NCBI GenBank assembly: GCA_016840825.1
Contig: JAEORN010000290.1
Coordinates: 1-7,935, forward strand
DNA: 7,935 nt
Direction of reading: 5' to 3'
Source of the DNA: Candidatus Thorarchaeota archaeon
Lineage (GTDB): Archaea; Asgardarchaeota; Thorarchaeia; Thorarchaeales; Thorarchaeaceae
Positions 7,029 through 7,935 of the stretch are shown here, piece after piece; position 1 is the stretch's first letter, and the number at the start of each line of letters is the position of its first letter. The notes beneath the pieces were generated by a model, which worked only from the letters and a program-made list of their open reading frames with translations, had not been told where the DNA came from and did not search any database. Both the position numbers and the translations under genes were made by a program.

Positions 7029-7093
7029 GGTGTATGAATCTCCTGAGATTTTGTTATAATGGCGATCTTTGCTGCATCCTGACCACACCTCAT
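7016..7093 (-). CDS. Candidate mini-ORF or gene remnant, N-terminus MRCGQDAA
   Basis: This ORF of 25 codons plus TAG starts at ATG 7093 and ends at 7018-7016, touching the stem-loop. Its first 13 residues, MRCGQDAAKIAII, parallel those of the mini-ORF at 4428-4255 with conservative replacements. The tail differs (TKSQEIHTPRGK). An in-frame TGA lies shortly upstream and no convincing ribosome binding site is present, so a decayed fragment or a non-coding repeat is as likely as a live gene. Confidence 0.25.
   Translation of the reverse strand: MRCGQDAAKIAIITKSQEIHTPRGK
7070..7093. repeat. Shared 24-nt element, copy B
   Basis: This copy matches 4405-4428 at 21 of 24 bases, in the same orientation. 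It lies 118 bp before the start of the second exported-protein gene and about 45 bp before its TATA box. Read on the minus strand, the three differences are two silent third-position changes and one K/R change. Confidence 0.6.
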
Positions 7094-7137
7094 CAATTCT
7101 ATGATTCATCACGATTTTCGTAAAATGTGAGCTTATT

Positions 7138-7147
7138 CATATAAATG
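7138..7147 (+). promoter_or_regulatory. TATA box of the second exported-protein gene
   Basis: CATATAAATG is a good archaeal TATA match. It predicts initiation near 7168-7172 and a leader of about 40 nt containing the GGAGGTGA at 7196-7203. The gene therefore appears to have its own promoter and not to rely on the paralogue upstream. Confidence 0.5.
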
Positions 7148-7195
7148 TAGATTTTATTAGAGAGCTATGGCCACTATTATGGAACTCACATAAAG

Positions 7196-7215
7196 GGAGG
7201 TGAGAAATGCAATGA
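7196..7215 (+). promoter_or_regulatory. Ribosome binding site with an overlapping two-codon ORF
   Basis: GGAGG at 7196-7200 has its best-spaced ATG at 7207, but that frame reads ATG CAA TGA and stops at 7215. The TGA overlaps the in-frame ATG at 7212 of the exported-protein gene as ATGA. The larger frame also contains a GTG at 7200 inside the binding site, which is unlikely to be used. The ATG at 7212, or the next at 7218, is the probable true start. Confidence 0.45.
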
Positions 7216-7697
7216 GTATGTCTAAGAGAATAAGCGTAGCTGTAATCAGTGTTATCTTCCTCGTGGCCTTGGTCTCTGCAGTACCTGTGGATGCAAAGAA
7301 AGAATTCTCCGTCTACAGATGGTGGAGTGAGGTTAGATTGAATGATATGACCGGAGACATATGGACCGAAGATAATAAGCATGGTACAATCCATTGGGAT
7401 AACCAGGGAGCGATATACTTAGGGCCAGAAGGAAGGCTTCCTGATTACTATCCAGAGGCTAAAGTCCAAAAATTCTGGGGAGAGTGGTGGATCGAGTGGG
7501 ATGCTGAGTCTGGTGGAGGACATATTAATGGAACACATAATGGATCATTCAACTATGCTATAAGCCAATCCACAGTTAACGGACGTATCACAGAAGCTAC
7601 TGGTCCTTGGTCATTCCTTGAAGGGCGAAATATGCACTCACTTGGCTATATTGATTGGACCAAATTTACCCTCGAATATTTCCTCCAGATAAACTAA
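7212..7697 (+). CDS. Small exported Trp-rich beta protein, paralogue 2
   Basis: The 161-aa product (start ATG 7212) has a Sec-type signal peptide, SKRISVAVISVIFLVALVSA, then VPVDA before KKEFS. From SKR to DAK it aligns without gaps to the signal peptide of the preceding gene. The mature chain has ten tryptophans and no cysteine. It shares the patterns TGDI, W.I.W, GGG.I.GT, NGRITE, GRNMHxxGxID and a C-terminal QIN, with about 15 extra residues before the W.I.W block. The two genes are a diverged tandem duplication that includes the 3' stem-loop. No catalytic motif, lipobox or cell-wall anchor is visible; a secreted beta-sheet protein is the best description. It is separated from paralogue 1 by 254 bp holding its own TATA box. 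Starts at 7200 (GTG) and 7218 (ATG) are possible. Confidence 0.85.
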   Translation: MSMSKRISVAVISVIFLVALVSAVPVDAKKEFSVYRWWSEVRLNDMTGDIWTEDNKHGTIHWDNQGAIYLGPEGRLPDYYPEAKVQKFWGEWWIEWDAESGGGHINGTHNGSFNYAISQSTVNGRITEATGPWSFLEGRNMHSLGYIDWTKFTLEYFLQIN

Positions 7698-7736
7698 TTC
7701 AGATAACCGTAAACACTATTCTCTTGAGCGAATCAC

Positions 7737-7765
7737 GGAGGGGTTGATGGAAGGTCTACCCCTCC
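7737..7765. terminator. 3' stem-loop after exported protein 2, possibly bidirectional
   Basis: GGAGGGGT (7737-7744) pairs perfectly with ACCCCTCC (7758-7765). After one T-T mismatch, GA and TC extend the stem around a 7-nt loop. It lies 39 bp after the exported-protein stop and its last base is within the stop codon of the converging transporter gene, so it could serve both transcripts. It is homologous to the stem-loop at 6989-7015. Confidence 0.5.
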
Positions 7766-7935
7766 TACTTGGGAGTTTGATTTTCTAATGCAGGTTCTTC
7801 AACGGATCTTCCAAAGAACCAGTAGAACAATACAATACTAACAGTATAGAACACTGTAGCCAATGCGAAAGGAGCCCGTAGAAGTCCTGCAGCCAGAAGC
7901 CAGCCACCGATATTGAGACCAACTGCCCGACTTAG
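7765..7935 (-). CDS. C-terminal end of a probable MFS transporter (5' part off the window)
   Basis: The minus-strand frame is open from the window edge to TAG at 7767-7765, giving the last 56 residues. They read as two closely spaced hydrophobic helices, VGLNIGGWLLAAGLLRAPFA and LATVFYTVSIVLFYWFFG, and a short polar tail ending NQTPK. A small-residue-rich helix followed by a loop with a proline and an aromatic final span is typical of helices 11-12 of major facilitator transporters. Only this fragment is visible, so the family call is moderate and the substrate unknown. The gene converges on the exported-protein gene with 67 bp between stops. Confidence 0.65.
   Translation of the reverse strand, partial: LSRAVGLNIGGWLLAAGLLRAPFALATVFYTVSIVLFYWFFGRSVEEPALENQTPK

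Noticed and set aside
7070..7112. C/D box guide RNA on the minus strand
   Set aside because: A GTGATGA-like C box is present but no matching CTGA D box at suitable spacing was found.

Overview
This window looks archaeal, probably from an Asgard-type or other mesophilic archaeon of moderate GC; that placement is inference. The evidence is the set of GGAGGTGA-type ribosome binding sites, frequent GTG and TTG starts, AT-rich TATA-like boxes in place of bacterial -35/-10 pairs, and a soluble receiver/multi-PAS histidine kinase with a FAHTMSHDLKN phospho-acceptor box, a style common in archaea. No tRNA, rRNA, CRISPR array or insertion sequence was seen.

Layout. (1) Bases 1-1184, minus strand: a polytopic membrane protein with at least ten hydrophobic spans, cut by the left edge. 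(2) Bases 1242-4235, plus strand: a cytosolic hybrid histidine kinase, receiver-PAS(x5)-HisKA-HATPase, divergent from the membrane gene across a 57-bp gap that holds an inverted repeat. (3) Bases 4236-4511: an intergenic stretch with a 14-bp perfect palindrome, a 7-C tract and a minus-strand mini-ORF beginning MKCGQDAA. (4) Bases 4512-5981, plus: a TPR-repeat protein. (5) Bases 6007-6321, minus: a small ribbon-helix-helix (RHH) DNA-binding protein with a C-terminal coiled coil, converging on the TPR gene with only 25 bp between stops. (6) Bases 6508-6957 and 7212-7697, plus: two tandem paralogous, tryptophan-rich, cysteine-poor exported proteins. Each is followed by a homologous 3' stem-loop, and a second MxCGQDAA mini-ORF on the minus strand lies between them. 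(7) Bases 7765-7935, minus: the C-terminal end of a probable MFS transporter, converging on the second exported protein.

Most interesting points. An array of five GTAT-like units with about 8-bp spacing (6412-6450) lies between the divergent RHH gene and the first exported-protein gene, at the expected transcription start of the latter. Tandem short half-sites at this spacing are how several RHH repressors bind, so the RHH protein is a plausible regulator of the exported proteins and possibly of itself. Separately, two intergenic regions 2.7 kb apart share a 24-nt element (21/24 identical). Read on the minus strand, its differences are synonymous or conservative, suggesting a small unrecognised coding family or its remnants. 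None of the genes can be assigned to a defined pathway, and the kinase has no separate response regulator in view.
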